From positions 1 to 64,000 of the forward strand of contig NZ_JBGFGP010000090.1 in NCBI RefSeq assembly GCF_041224545.1: a stretch of DNA of 64,000 bases, given 5' to 3'. The position numbers were made by a program, and so were the translations under genes. The notes under the pieces are model-generated. The model ran no database searches and was not told the DNA's origin. It worked only from the letters and a program-made list of their open reading frames with translations. Shown one piece after another: positions 43,421 through 52,206 of this stretch. This stretch comes from Sedimentitalea sp041224545. GTDB taxonomy: Bacteria > Pseudomonadota > Alphaproteobacteria > Rhodobacterales > Rhodobacteraceae. The first letter of the stretch is position 1, and every line of letters begins with the position of its first letter.

Positions 43421-44824
43421 TTAGGCGGCGACCCCGATCAGCGATACCTGGTTGCGCCCGGCATGTTTGGCCCCGTAAAGCGCGCGATCGGCCTGGCTGA
43501 TCAGCAGTTCGGCATGTTGCTCGGGTTGCATCTTGGCCATCGCGGATGAGGGCGATCCGACAACGACTCCGATGCTGGTAGTGACGTTGATCGGCTGCGC
43601 AATGCCAGGACAGTGAAACGGCAGGGAATTGATCTGGCGGCACAGCCGTTCGGCGGCGAGCGTCGCCGCATGCTGGTCGGCATCCGGGATCACGATCATG
43701 AATTCCTCGCCGCCGACCCGCGCAACCATGTCGCAGGCGCGGACCTGGCTTTGCAGGCGACGCGCCGCTTCGATCAGGACCGAGTCGCCCGCCGGATGAC
43801 CGAAACAGTCGTTGATCCGCTTGAAGTGGTCGAGATCGGCAAGCATGACGGCAAAGCTGCTGCCGCTTGTCGCGGCCTCTCCCGCGATCGCGGCCAGGTG
43901 CGGCAGGGCATAGCGGCGGTTGAAAAGTCCGGTCATCGGATCGCGTATCGCGGCGCGCAACCCGTCACGCACCGAGGCGCGGAACCGGTCCGACTGTTTC
44001 TTGTGCCGCAGTTGCGTGTCGATGCGAATCGCAAGCTCCTCGGCGCAGAAACCGCTTTGCAGGACGTCATGCGCACCGCGATCCAGCGCTTCGGCGCCCA
44101 GATTGCGGGCGGTTTCCGGCACAATGGCAATCAGCGCCGCATGGCTGGTAAAGGCCCTTGATCTGAGATCGACGAGCAGCCGCAGGGCAGGCTCGCTCTC
44201 GCTGTCGGTCAGGTCGACGACGATTGCTTCGGGCGGCTGCCCGGTCATCATGTCGTGAATGTTGTCGATCCGGTGGCATTGCAACCTGTGACTGGTCTGC
44301 TCTCTGAGGCGTGCGCGCCAGATCGCTCCGGTACTCGCGCGATGTGTCAGCAGGGCGATGTTCGATGGTGGGGCAAGTGCGGCCGCGGCCGGCTCGGCAA
44401 AGCCCAATGTCGCCGGTTGCGAGCGATCGTGCCAATGCAATTCCTCACTGCTGCTGCGGGCGCGGATCAGGCTGCGGATGCGCGCCTGTAACATCAGGTC
44501 GTCGATCGGTTGCAGCAAGACGTCATCGATGCCGGCCTTGAGCGCCGCAAATTGCGCCGCCCGGTCGTTGATCGCGGCGATGGCGATGATCGGAGTATTG
44601 CGCATCGTTTCATCACGATCCAGCAGCGCCCGCACGTCATGCGCGGTGCCATCCGGCAGGGTCATCGCCGTCACGATCAGCTCGGGCCGCGTGCGGCGAA
44701 TCAGCGTTTCCAGACCGTCGATCCCGTCGCTTTGAACCACGTGATAATACGCCGCAGACAGCTGGACTTTCAGCATGATGCGGTTGGTGGATACGCCGTC
44801 TACGATCAGAATGGTGCCTTGCAC
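43421..44824 (-). CDS. pleD: PleD-like diguanylate cyclase response regulator
   Basis: 467 residues with the PleD order REC-REC-GGDEF. The first receiver (3-120) aligns with Caulobacter PleD, including KPIDD-like QPIDD, but the phosphoacceptor Asp53 is Ala (VTAMTLP) and the conserved Thr and Lys are also changed. The second receiver is diverged. The cyclase domain has GGEEF, and RACD five residues before it is an RxxD inhibitory site. It makes cyclic di-GMP; phosphorylation of the first receiver cannot occur in the usual way. Confidence 0.9.
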   Translation of the reverse strand: MQGTILIVDGVSTNRIMLKVQLSAAYYHVVQSDGIDGLETLIRRTRPELIVTAMTLPDGTAHDVRALLDRDETMRNTPIIAIAAINDRAAQFAALKAGIDDVLLQPIDDLMLQARIRSLIRARSSSEELHWHDRSQPATLGFAEPAAAALAPPSNIALLTHRASTGAIWRARLREQTSHRLQCHRIDNIHDMMTGQPPEAIVVDLTDSESEPALRLLVDLRSRAFTSHAALIAIVPETARNLGAEALDRGAHDVLQSGFCAEELAIRIDTQLRHKKQSDRFRASVRDGLRAAIRDPMTGLFNRRYALPHLAAIAGEAATSGSSFAVMLADLDHFKRINDCFGHPAGDSVLIEAARRLQSQVRACDMVARVGGEEFMIVIPDADQHAATLAAERLCRQINSLPFHCPGIAQPINVTTSIGVVVGSPSSAMAKMQPEQHAELLISQADRALYGAKHAGRNQVSLIGVAA

Positions 44825-44919
44825 GCGTGGCGCCTTTCATGTCTTGCGTTAATATTGTTTCAAAGTGTTTATGAGAGTCCTTAACAAACTGTTTCCGACC
44901 GGGGAAAAGCGATAGCACC

Positions 44920-45204
44920 ATGCAGTATTCCGCCGACGCCGCCGAAACCCTTGCGCTCAGGGCGCTGAGCTGGTTGCTGGGGCAGGACGATCTGTTGCCG
45001 GTCTTCCTGGGGGCGAGCGGTGCCTCGGAGCAGGATCTGAGAACGCGTGCGGAAGAACCGGAGTTCCTGGGGTCGGTGCTCGATTTCCTGATGATGGATG
45101 ATGCCTGGGTGATCCAGTTCTGCCAGGCCGAAGCGATTCCGTATGAACATCCGATGCTGGCGCGTGCGGCGTTGCCCGGTGGCGCGCAGATGCACTGGAC
45201 CTGA
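44920..45204 (+). CDS. DUF3572 family protein
   Basis: 94 residues, acidic and helical: AETLALRALSWLLGQDDLLP and FLMMDDAWVIQFC are the conserved blocks of DUF3572, a small alphaproteobacterial family of unknown function. It is divergent from pleD, and a HAD phosphatase gene follows after 28 bases. Confidence 0.88.
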   Translation: MQYSADAAETLALRALSWLLGQDDLLPVFLGASGASEQDLRTRAEEPEFLGSVLDFLMMDDAWVIQFCQAEAIPYEHPMLARAALPGGAQMHWT

Positions 45205-45232
45205 TGACCACTCATTTTGAGCGGGGCCACAC

Positions 45233-45922
45233 ATGACCATTTCAGCGATCCTGTTCGACAAGGACGGAACCCTGTTTCAATTCGGCGCCACATGGGAGGC
45301 CTGGGCCAGCGCCTTCCTGAAGCGTGTCACCGGTGGCGATGCTGCCGAGGCGGCGCGGTTGGGGCGCGCGATGGGGTTCGACGTGATCTCCGGGCGATTT
45401 CACCCCGACAGCGTGGTCATTGCCGGCACGCCGGCCGAGGTGGCGGATGCGCTGGCATCACATCTGCCGCAAATGTCACGGGACGATGTGATCGCAATGC
45501 TCAACGAGGAGGCCGAGGTCGCGCCACAGGCCGAGGCCGTGCCGTTGCGACCCTATCTTGAGGCGCTGCGGACACGCGGCCTGCGGCTTGGTGTGGCCAC
45601 GAATGACGCGGAAACGCCGGCGCGGGCACATCTTAACGCGGCGGGTGTCGCCAACTGTTTCGATTTCGTCGCCGGATTCGACAGCGGATACGGTGCCAAA
45701 CCCGAACCGGGTCAGCTTATTGCCTTTGCCCGCGCGGTCGGGGTGCCCGCAGAACAGATTGTGATGGTCGGGGACAGCACCCATGACCTGATTGCAGGGC
45801 GTAGCGCGGGCATGACCACCGTTGGCGTGCTGACCGGAATGGCCGGCGAAAACGAACTCGGCCCGTTTGCCGATGTGGTCCTGCCGGATATCGGCCACTT
45901 GCCCGGCTGGCTCGGCCTCTGA
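45233..45922 (+). CDS. HAD family phosphatase, phosphoglycolate phosphatase-like
   Basis: 229 residues. HAD motif I is FDKDGTL (8-14), motif II is in VATNDAE, motif III is the Lys of GAKPEPGQ and motif IV is VGDSTHDL. This is the Gph-type layout with a helical cap (about 18-85). The substrate may be phosphoglycolate or another small phosphate ester. It follows the DUF3572 gene and is probably co-transcribed. Confidence 0.88.
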   Translation: MTISAILFDKDGTLFQFGATWEAWASAFLKRVTGGDAAEAARLGRAMGFDVISGRFHPDSVVIAGTPAEVADALASHLPQMSRDDVIAMLNEEAEVAPQAEAVPLRPYLEALRTRGLRLGVATNDAETPARAHLNAAGVANCFDFVAGFDSGYGAKPEPGQLIAFARAVGVPAEQIVMVGDSTHDLIAGRSAGMTTVGVLTGMAGENELGPFADVVLPDIGHLPGWLGL

Positions 45923-46037
45923 GGCCCGGTTCCGATTACGACGCTTTGAACCGGAATGCGACACCCGCTGTCGCGTTCAGACCGGCAGCGGGGCCTCGCC
46001 TATTGCTGAATGGTCTTGAGGTGGCGGAGGTCTGAAC

Positions 46038-47597
46038 ATGGCGGATGGTACTGAACGAAAGCGGCGCGGAGGCGGGCGGGCCGGAAACGCGGCACGGCGG
46101 GGTGGGCTGGTGATCGATCAGATGCCCTGGAACCCGCCGATCAACATCGACCGGCCCGTCGAGCCGCTGACGGAAGACGGCGTTGCGGCGATCCACCTTG
46201 GCGCGATGGAGATCCTCGAGGATATCGGCATTGCCATTCTCAACCCCGAGGCGCTGGAGATCTTTCGCGAGGCTGGCGCGCGCATCGAGGGCGAGATCGT
46301 GCGGATCGGTCGCGACTTCATCATGGAAATGGTCGGCAAGGCCCCGTCGCAATTCACCCTGACCCCTCGCAACCCCGATCGGCGGATCACGGTCGGCGGC
46401 AAGACGATCCTGTTCGGAAATGTGTCGTCGCCGCCGAATTACTGGGACATGGAAATCGGCAAGAAAGTTCCCGGCACGCGAGAAATGTGCCGCAACCTTC
46501 TGAAACTGACGCAGTATTTCAATTGTATCCACTTTGCAGGCGGCTATCCGGTCGAACCCGTGGACCTGCATGCAAGCGTGCGGCATCTGGATGTGCTGTA
46601 TGACAAGCTGACGCTCACCGACAAGGTCATGCATGCCTATTCCCTCGGCCGAGAGCGGGTCGAGGACGTGATGGAGATGGTGCGCATCGCGGGTGGGTTA
46701 TCGCATGAAGAATTCGACGCAAGCCCCCGAATGTACACGAATATCAATTCGACCTCACCGTTGAAACATGACCATCCGATGCTGGATGGCTGGATGAGGC
46801 TTGCGCGTCGCGGTCAGGGGCTGGTGGTGACACCGTTCACGCTGGCCGGGGCCATGGCACCGGTGACGATGGCCGGGGCGGTGGCACAATCCCTGGCCGA
46901 GGGGCTGATCGCGATTGCGCTGGCGCAGTACATCCGGCCCGGTGCGCCCTGCGCCATCGGCACCTTTACCAGCAATGTCGACATGAAATCCGGCGCGCCG
47001 GCATTCGGGACGCCGGAATACATGCGGGCGACACAGATGACCGGGCAACTTGCGCGCTTTTACGGGCTGCCATTGCGGTCAAGCGGCGTTTGCGCGGCCA
47101 ATGTGCCCGACGGACAGGCGATGTGGGAAACCTCAAACAGCCTGTGGGCCGCGGTACAATCGGGTACGAACATGGTCTATCACGCGGCGGGCTGGCTCGA
47201 AGGCGGATTGATCGCGAGTCCGGAAAAATTCATCATGGATTGCGAGGTTCTGCAACAGATTCAACGCTATATGGACCCCGCCCTGACGGCGACCGGGCCG
47301 GATGAGATTGCGCTCGACGCCATTCGCGCAGTTGGCAATGACGGGCATTTCTTTGGTATCCAGCACACGCAGGATCGCTATACGACCGCGTTCTACCAAC
47401 CGTTCCTGAGTGACTGGAAGAATTACGAGGGATGGGAGGCGGCGGGCGCCATCTGGACTCCGGAGCGTGCGCATCACCTGTTCAAGCGGATCATCGCAGA
47501 TTTCGAAGCGCCGCCGATGGACGAGGCCATTCGCGACGAACTCGCCGCCTTTGTCGAGCGTCGCAAGGAAGAGGGGGGCGCCCCCACCGACTTCTGA
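46038..47597 (+). CDS. MttB-superfamily (non-pyrrolysine) methyltransferase
   Basis: 519 residues with GGAGG before the ATG. It covers the full MttB TIM-barrel: RPVEPLTEDGVAAIHLGAME near the N-terminus and GTFTSNVDMKSGAPAFGTPE in the core. The frame is uninterrupted, with no in-frame TAG, so it lacks pyrrolysine and belongs to the branch that includes glycine betaine methyltransferase. No corrinoid protein gene is adjacent. It probably demethylates a quaternary amine such as glycine betaine, but the substrate is inferred only from family. Confidence 0.88.
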   Translation: MADGTERKRRGGGRAGNAARRGGLVIDQMPWNPPINIDRPVEPLTEDGVAAIHLGAMEILEDIGIAILNPEALEIFREAGARIEGEIVRIGRDFIMEMVGKAPSQFTLTPRNPDRRITVGGKTILFGNVSSPPNYWDMEIGKKVPGTREMCRNLLKLTQYFNCIHFAGGYPVEPVDLHASVRHLDVLYDKLTLTDKVMHAYSLGRERVEDVMEMVRIAGGLSHEEFDASPRMYTNINSTSPLKHDHPMLDGWMRLARRGQGLVVTPFTLAGAMAPVTMAGAVAQSLAEGLIAIALAQYIRPGAPCAIGTFTSNVDMKSGAPAFGTPEYMRATQMTGQLARFYGLPLRSSGVCAANVPDGQAMWETSNSLWAAVQSGTNMVYHAAGWLEGGLIASPEKFIMDCEVLQQIQRYMDPALTATGPDEIALDAIRAVGNDGHFFGIQHTQDRYTTAFYQPFLSDWKNYEGWEAAGAIWTPERAHHLFKRIIADFEAPPMDEAIRDELAAFVERRKEEGGAPTDF

Positions 47598-47661
47598 TGC
47601 AAAGCCGCGCCGGCGGCATCATTGCCGCTGGCCAGTGTCACGGCGGCACGGTAGGCTCCGC

Positions 47662-49461
47662 ATGATGGCAAGCGGGAATTCTCAGGACATGTCCGAACAG
47701 CAACAGGCGGTGCGGCATCGGCTGATCATGGCCGGGCTCGGCGGAATTGCGGGGCTCGCGCTCTGGGCGCTCGGGGAACGCTGGGGCGATCCCGCGGTGC
47801 CGCCCGCCGCGTTCCTCGCGCTTTTTGCCTTTGTGGCGAGCTATGCGCTCGTTGCGCTGGCCTTGTGCGGCCCGATCACCGTTGCGCGTGCCCTGGCGGG
47901 CGGGCTTGCCTTTGCGGCGACGTTTACCGTGCTGATCAGCATTGCGGGTCTGCGCTACAAGGCGGCAACGGATCTGTTCAACGACGCGGCCATGCTCAGC
48001 GTGTCGGCGGTGCTGGTGCTGTTTTGTACGCCCTTTCTTCTGGTCTGGCTACAGGACCGCACTGCGGTGCTGCGTTATGACCGGCTGTTCGATGCGGCGT
48101 GGATGCTGACCGCGCGCTATGCGTTGGCCTGGGTGTTCGTGGCGGCCTTCTGGCTGGTGGCCTTCCTGAGCGATGCATTGCTCGATCTTGTCGATATCAC
48201 GGTGATCGACACGCTGCTTAGACCCGGTTGGGTGCGCTTTGGCGTGAGCGGCGCGGTGCTTGGCCTCGGGCTCGCCGTGATGCAGGAACTGCGTCACACC
48301 CTGTCGCCATATCCGCTGCTGCGCCTGTTTCGGCTGCTGGTGCCTCTGGTGCTGGCGGTGATCGCGGTGTTCCTGGTGGCGGTGCCGTTGCGGGGATTGC
48401 GCGGGCTGTTCGGCGAGTTCTCGGCGGGGGGCACGCTGATCGGTGCGGCTGCGGTTGCGGTTTCACTGATCAGCATGGCGCTGGATCGCGACGATGCGAT
48501 GGCGGTCCGCACGCGCGGGTTGCAACTGGCGACCCGGTGTCTGGCACTGCTGGTGCCGGCCCTGGCCGCGTTGGCGGTCTGGGCCGTGGTGCTGCGCGTG
48601 CGCCAATATGGCTGGACACCGGATCGGATATTGGCGATGACCGTGGCGTCTTTTCTGCTGATCTACGGTCTGGGCTATGCTGGCGCGGTTCTGACCGGGC
48701 GCAGCTGGATGGCGCGGGTGCGGCAGATCAACGTCTGGGTCGCCCTGCTGGCGATCGCCGTGGCCGTCGCCTGGATGACGCCGCTGCTTGATGTCTATCG
48801 CATTTCGACCGCCAGTCAGCTTGCTCGCTATGAATCCGGCCATACCGCGCCTGCGCAACTGGCACTCTGGCCGTTGGCTCATGAATGGGGCCGGGCGGGC
48901 GAGGCCGGGCTTGCCGCATTGGAAACCGCGGCCGAAAAATCGGATAATGCGCTTTTGGTGCAGCGGATTGGCGATGTGCGTATCGCCACCAACCGCTATC
49001 AGTTCGAAGAGGAACTGCAAATTCGTGACCTGTCCGAGCGCATGAGCGCGTTGCTGAATCTGATGCCGGTCCGACCGGATGGTGCATCGGTCGAGCCGGA
49101 GACACTACGCAATCTGCCGGCCTATCTGCTCAATGCCTGGCTGGACGGGTGCCGGCGCAAGACCGCCGATGGCCGCCCCGGATGTGTGATGGTCAAGGGC
49201 GCATTCCTGCCATCGGTGGCGGCTGGCGAGCAGGCGATGATCCTGTACCTTGACGATAAATCCGACACGCGCATCAGCCACGTGTTCCTGCAACCGGGCA
49301 GTTCGGTTTCGATACGCGACGTGCTCGACACGGAAACGCTCGGATGGCCGAAATTGCCGTCGGCGACGATTTCCGAGGTGCAGGATGGCCGGTATTCGCT
49401 GCAACCCAGCGGTGTGAACGCGCTGGCGGTGGGTGGCCAGCTGCTGGCGCCTGCGCAATGA
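47662..49461 (+). CDS. DUF4153 family membrane protein
   Basis: 599 residues from ATG 47662; another Met nine codons later is possible. About eleven hydrophobic segments fill residues 20-390, and a 200-residue hydrophilic C-terminal domain follows. The core matches DUF4153 (YRTGWNDDAS-like motifs are absent, but the layout and WMTPLLDVYRISTASQLARY stretch fit). The function is unknown. It lies 64 bases behind the MttB-type gene. Confidence 0.75.
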   Translation: MMASGNSQDMSEQQQAVRHRLIMAGLGGIAGLALWALGERWGDPAVPPAAFLALFAFVASYALVALALCGPITVARALAGGLAFAATFTVLISIAGLRYKAATDLFNDAAMLSVSAVLVLFCTPFLLVWLQDRTAVLRYDRLFDAAWMLTARYALAWVFVAAFWLVAFLSDALLDLVDITVIDTLLRPGWVRFGVSGAVLGLGLAVMQELRHTLSPYPLLRLFRLLVPLVLAVIAVFLVAVPLRGLRGLFGEFSAGGTLIGAAAVAVSLISMALDRDDAMAVRTRGLQLATRCLALLVPALAALAVWAVVLRVRQYGWTPDRILAMTVASFLLIYGLGYAGAVLTGRSWMARVRQINVWVALLAIAVAVAWMTPLLDVYRISTASQLARYESGHTAPAQLALWPLAHEWGRAGEAGLAALETAAEKSDNALLVQRIGDVRIATNRYQFEEELQIRDLSERMSALLNLMPVRPDGASVEPETLRNLPAYLLNAWLDGCRRKTADGRPGCVMVKGAFLPSVAAGEQAMILYLDDKSDTRISHVFLQPGSSVSIRDVLDTETLGWPKLPSATISEVQDGRYSLQPSGVNALAVGGQLLAPAQ

Positions 49462-49550
49462 GAGGCTGAAAACTCGGTCGCATTTGAATTGTTGGATCTT
49501 TCTTAACTGCCCGGGGAGGACAATCGACCCGTTCAACGAACAGGTCTGAG

Positions 49551-50138
49551 ATGCACGGGCTCATCAACAAATCGCTTCAATCGTTCTTTTGCGCCACCTA
49601 TGGCACGGCGCGATGGAGTCGCGTGACCGAAGCCGCCGGCTTTGACAGCCCGGATTTCGAGGCCATGCTGATTTATGACAAGGCACAGTCACGTCGCCTG
49701 CTCGACGCGATGGCGCTGGAACTGGACCGGCCTTTGAACGAGGTGCTCGAAGACATCGGCACATTTCTTGTTTCCAATCCGCAGACCGAGTCGCTGCGCC
49801 GGCTGTTGCGATTTTGCGGTGAAAGCTATCTCGATTTCCTGCACTCGCTCGACGATCTGCCCGACCGGGCAAGGCTTGCGGTCTCCGACCTGCATCTGCC
49901 GGCTCTCGAATTGCGTGAACACGCGGCGGGCCGGTTCAGCCTGACCTGCGGGCCGGGGCTGCCGGGTTTTGGCAATGTGCTGGTCGGTGTTCTGCGGGCG
50001 ATGGCCGACGATTATGGCGCGCTGGCAATGCTCGAACATTCCGGCGGCGGCAGCGGGCATGACGTGATCAGCATCACCCTGGTCGAGCAGGCTTTTGCCG
50101 AGGGACGGAGATTTGAACTGGGGGCGGCCGCACAATGA
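49551..50138 (+). CDS. H-NOX/HNOB-fold protein with degenerate haem-binding site
   Basis: 195 residues, the HNOB length. Aligned by eye to Thermoanaerobacter H-NOX, FCGESYLDFLHSLDDLP places Pro104 where the proximal haem His (His102 there) belongs, and the YxSxR haem-propionate motif is replaced by LTCGP. Two other histidines (98, 115) lie close but off register. The protein therefore probably does not bind haem in the usual way. The ATG of the diguanylate cyclase overlaps its stop, so they form a pair in which this protein may still regulate the cyclase. Confidence 0.82.
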   Translation: MHGLINKSLQSFFCATYGTARWSRVTEAAGFDSPDFEAMLIYDKAQSRRLLDAMALELDRPLNEVLEDIGTFLVSNPQTESLRRLLRFCGESYLDFLHSLDDLPDRARLAVSDLHLPALELREHAAGRFSLTCGPGLPGFGNVLVGVLRAMADDYGALAMLEHSGGGSGHDVISITLVEQAFAEGRRFELGAAAQ

Positions 50139-51175
50139 TTACGCAACACCAACTTACCGCATGGCTGGACACCCTGTGCCCGATGCATGTGGTGCTGGAC
50201 GCCACCGGTCATGTGACCTCCGTGGGTCCTACTTTGCAAAAGCTGCGACCGGACGCGCCGATGGTCGGGCAACGGTTTCTGGAGTTGTTCGAGTTGACCC
50301 GCCCGAGGACCGTGACCAACGTGGCGGGGCTGCTCGCGCATGCGGGGGCCAAACTGCATCTGCAACTGCGCGATGAACCGCGCACCTCACTCAAGGGGGT
50401 CGCCGTCGCGACCGGTCAGGGCGCGATCGTCAACCTGTCCTTTGGCATTTCGGTTCTGGACGCGGTGCGGGATTACGCGCTGACCAATTCGGATTTTGCC
50501 GCGACCGATCTGACCATAGAACTGCTCTATCTGGTCGAAGCGAAAAGTGCGGCGATGGAGGCATCGCGCACGCTCAACCAACGCTTGCAGGGCGCCAAGA
50601 TCGCCGCCGAGGAGCAAGCCTTTACCGACACCCTGACCGGGCTGAAGAACCGGCGCGCGATGGAACACGTTCTGTCGCGCAAGGTGACGGGACCCGAGCC
50701 GTTCGCGTTGATGAATCTCGATCTCGATTTTTTCAAGGCGGTGAACGATACGATGGGGCATGCGGCGGGTGACCACGTGTTGCAGGTGGCTGCGCGGATC
50801 ATGGTTGAGGAAACCCGTGATCAGGACATGGTGGCACGGGTCGGCGGCGACGAATTCGTGCTGATGTTCGATGGTCTGCGCGACAAACGGCGGTTGGGCG
50901 GGATTGCGCGTCGTCTCATTGCGCGTCTTCAGGAGCCGGTTTCCTTCGAAGGCCAGCTATGCACAGTTTCGGCAAGCATCGGTACCGTGATTTCCGGCCA
51001 ATCCTGTGGCCGCGACCCGGGCGAATTGCTGCAGAAGGCCGACATCGCATTATACGCGTCCAAGCGGGCGGGCCGGGGGCGGCATACCTTTTTCGACGAC
51101 ACGCCGAAGGGCTGCGACCGGGCGATTCTTCACGTCGATGACGCGCCGTCCCTGCCAGGTGGAAGCGCCGCCTGA
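50135..51175 (+). CDS. diguanylate cyclase with N-terminal HNOBA-like domain
   Basis: 346 residues. Residues 1-130 form the PAS-like HNOBA domain that usually contacts H-NOX proteins (PMHVVLDATGHVTSVGPTL), then a coiled coil (130-165) leads to a GGDEF domain with intact GGDEF and RDQD as an RxxD inhibitory site. It makes cyclic di-GMP. The start overlaps the stop of the H-NOX-fold gene (ATGA). The pair is a typical hnoX-dgc operon of roseobacters. Confidence 0.92.
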   Translation: MITQHQLTAWLDTLCPMHVVLDATGHVTSVGPTLQKLRPDAPMVGQRFLELFELTRPRTVTNVAGLLAHAGAKLHLQLRDEPRTSLKGVAVATGQGAIVNLSFGISVLDAVRDYALTNSDFAATDLTIELLYLVEAKSAAMEASRTLNQRLQGAKIAAEEQAFTDTLTGLKNRRAMEHVLSRKVTGPEPFALMNLDLDFFKAVNDTMGHAAGDHVLQVAARIMVEETRDQDMVARVGGDEFVLMFDGLRDKRRLGGIARRLIARLQEPVSFEGQLCTVSASIGTVISGQSCGRDPGELLQKADIALYASKRAGRGRHTFFDDTPKGCDRAILHVDDAPSLPGGSAA

Positions 51176-51490
51176 GGCCGGGAGCGGCGGTTGCATTGAC
51201 GAGGATATCCCACCATATGCCGTGAGTCGCGGGCACATGCCTGTGGCAAAACCGTTCCGGATGTGCCGGAAAGGGGAAAATCTCTCGAAAAGTGTCATCC
51301 ATGATGTTGAGCGACCGGCAATTTGCAAAATCTGTGGTCCATCAGCACCACGGCCAAGACGACACTTGCAGCGGTCAAGGCCCCCGGAATAGGCTCGGCC
51401 CGATGACAACCGGGCTTCGGTGTCGCCACTGACGTGGTGGACGCGTCCCGGAAGATCGCGGGAGGCCGGAGTTTTGGAAGAACGGGTGGC
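51176..51490. other. intergenic region upstream of the srfBC-type locus
   Basis: 315 bases with no convincing gene. It must hold the promoter of the srfBC-type operon. AT-rich stretches around 51280-51330 would suit one, but no clear -35/-10 pair was found. Short open frames here lack ribosome binding sites. Confidence 0.4.
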
Positions 51491-52201
51491 ATGCGACTTG
51501 CTGTGATTCTGATGGCGGTTGCTCTGGTCGCCGCGATCGGGGCATCGACCTATCTGTTGCTGCAATCCTGCGGTTTGAAACTGCCGTTCACGGACAGGAC
51601 GATCAGCTATTGCGACTCAGCGGATCGGCTCCGGGCGCGACGGGATCTGGCGCTGGTCGACCGGTCGAATGCGGATCTGGCGATCAGGGTTAACGCGCTG
51701 GAGCGGGAACTCGGGTTGCTGGTGTGCAAGGCCGAACCGCCGGATCCGCCACCTCCGCCGCCGCCACCTCCGCCGCCCAAGCCGCCTGCAAAACCCGAGA
51801 CACCGAGCGGCCTGGCACCAGACGCCTTTGACGGCAAAGATATTTCCGTGATGGAGGGCTGCTGGCAACTGTCGTCCAACTACGCGGTGCGTGACATCAA
51901 CACGGGACGGATCACCCGGTTCAAATACTGGCGCATCTGTTTTGACAAGAACGGGAACGGGACCGAGATCATGCGGTCTACCGACGGGGTGAAATGCGAG
52001 GGGCGGCTGACCGGCCGGATGCGCGGCAATGGCACCCTGACGATGCGCGAACCGGCAAACCTGCGGTGTGGCAACGGTTCGTCGATCTTCCGGCGCGACG
52101 TGACCTGCAAGCTGGATTCGCGCGGAAACGCCAACTGCGACACCTATCAACCCGAAACCAACGGACGCGGCGCGGCAACCCTGCGCCGGGCCGGGAGATA
52201 A
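51491..52201 (+). CDS. membrane-anchored proline-rich protein of the srfBC-type locus
   Basis: 236 residues from ATG 51491. A transmembrane helix (3-24) is followed by a short coil bounded by cysteines (27, 41 and about 79), an uninterrupted run of eleven prolines, and a C-terminal periplasmic domain starting SVMEGCWQLSS with further cysteines. The Cys-coil-Cys module after the membrane also appears in the third protein of the locus. The family is unnamed to me. It lies 5 bases before the protease gene. Confidence 0.78.
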   Translation: MRLAVILMAVALVAAIGASTYLLLQSCGLKLPFTDRTISYCDSADRLRARRDLALVDRSNADLAIRVNALERELGLLVCKAEPPDPPPPPPPPPPPKPPAKPETPSGLAPDAFDGKDISVMEGCWQLSSNYAVRDINTGRITRFKYWRICFDKNGNGTEIMRSTDGVKCEGRLTGRMRGNGTLTMREPANLRCGNGSSIFRRDVTCKLDSRGNANCDTYQPETNGRGAATLRRAGR

Positions 52202-52206
52202 CTGCG

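Noticed and set aside
46038..47597. In-frame TAG for pyrrolysine in the MttB homologue
   Set aside because: The frame reads through the whole domain without a stop.
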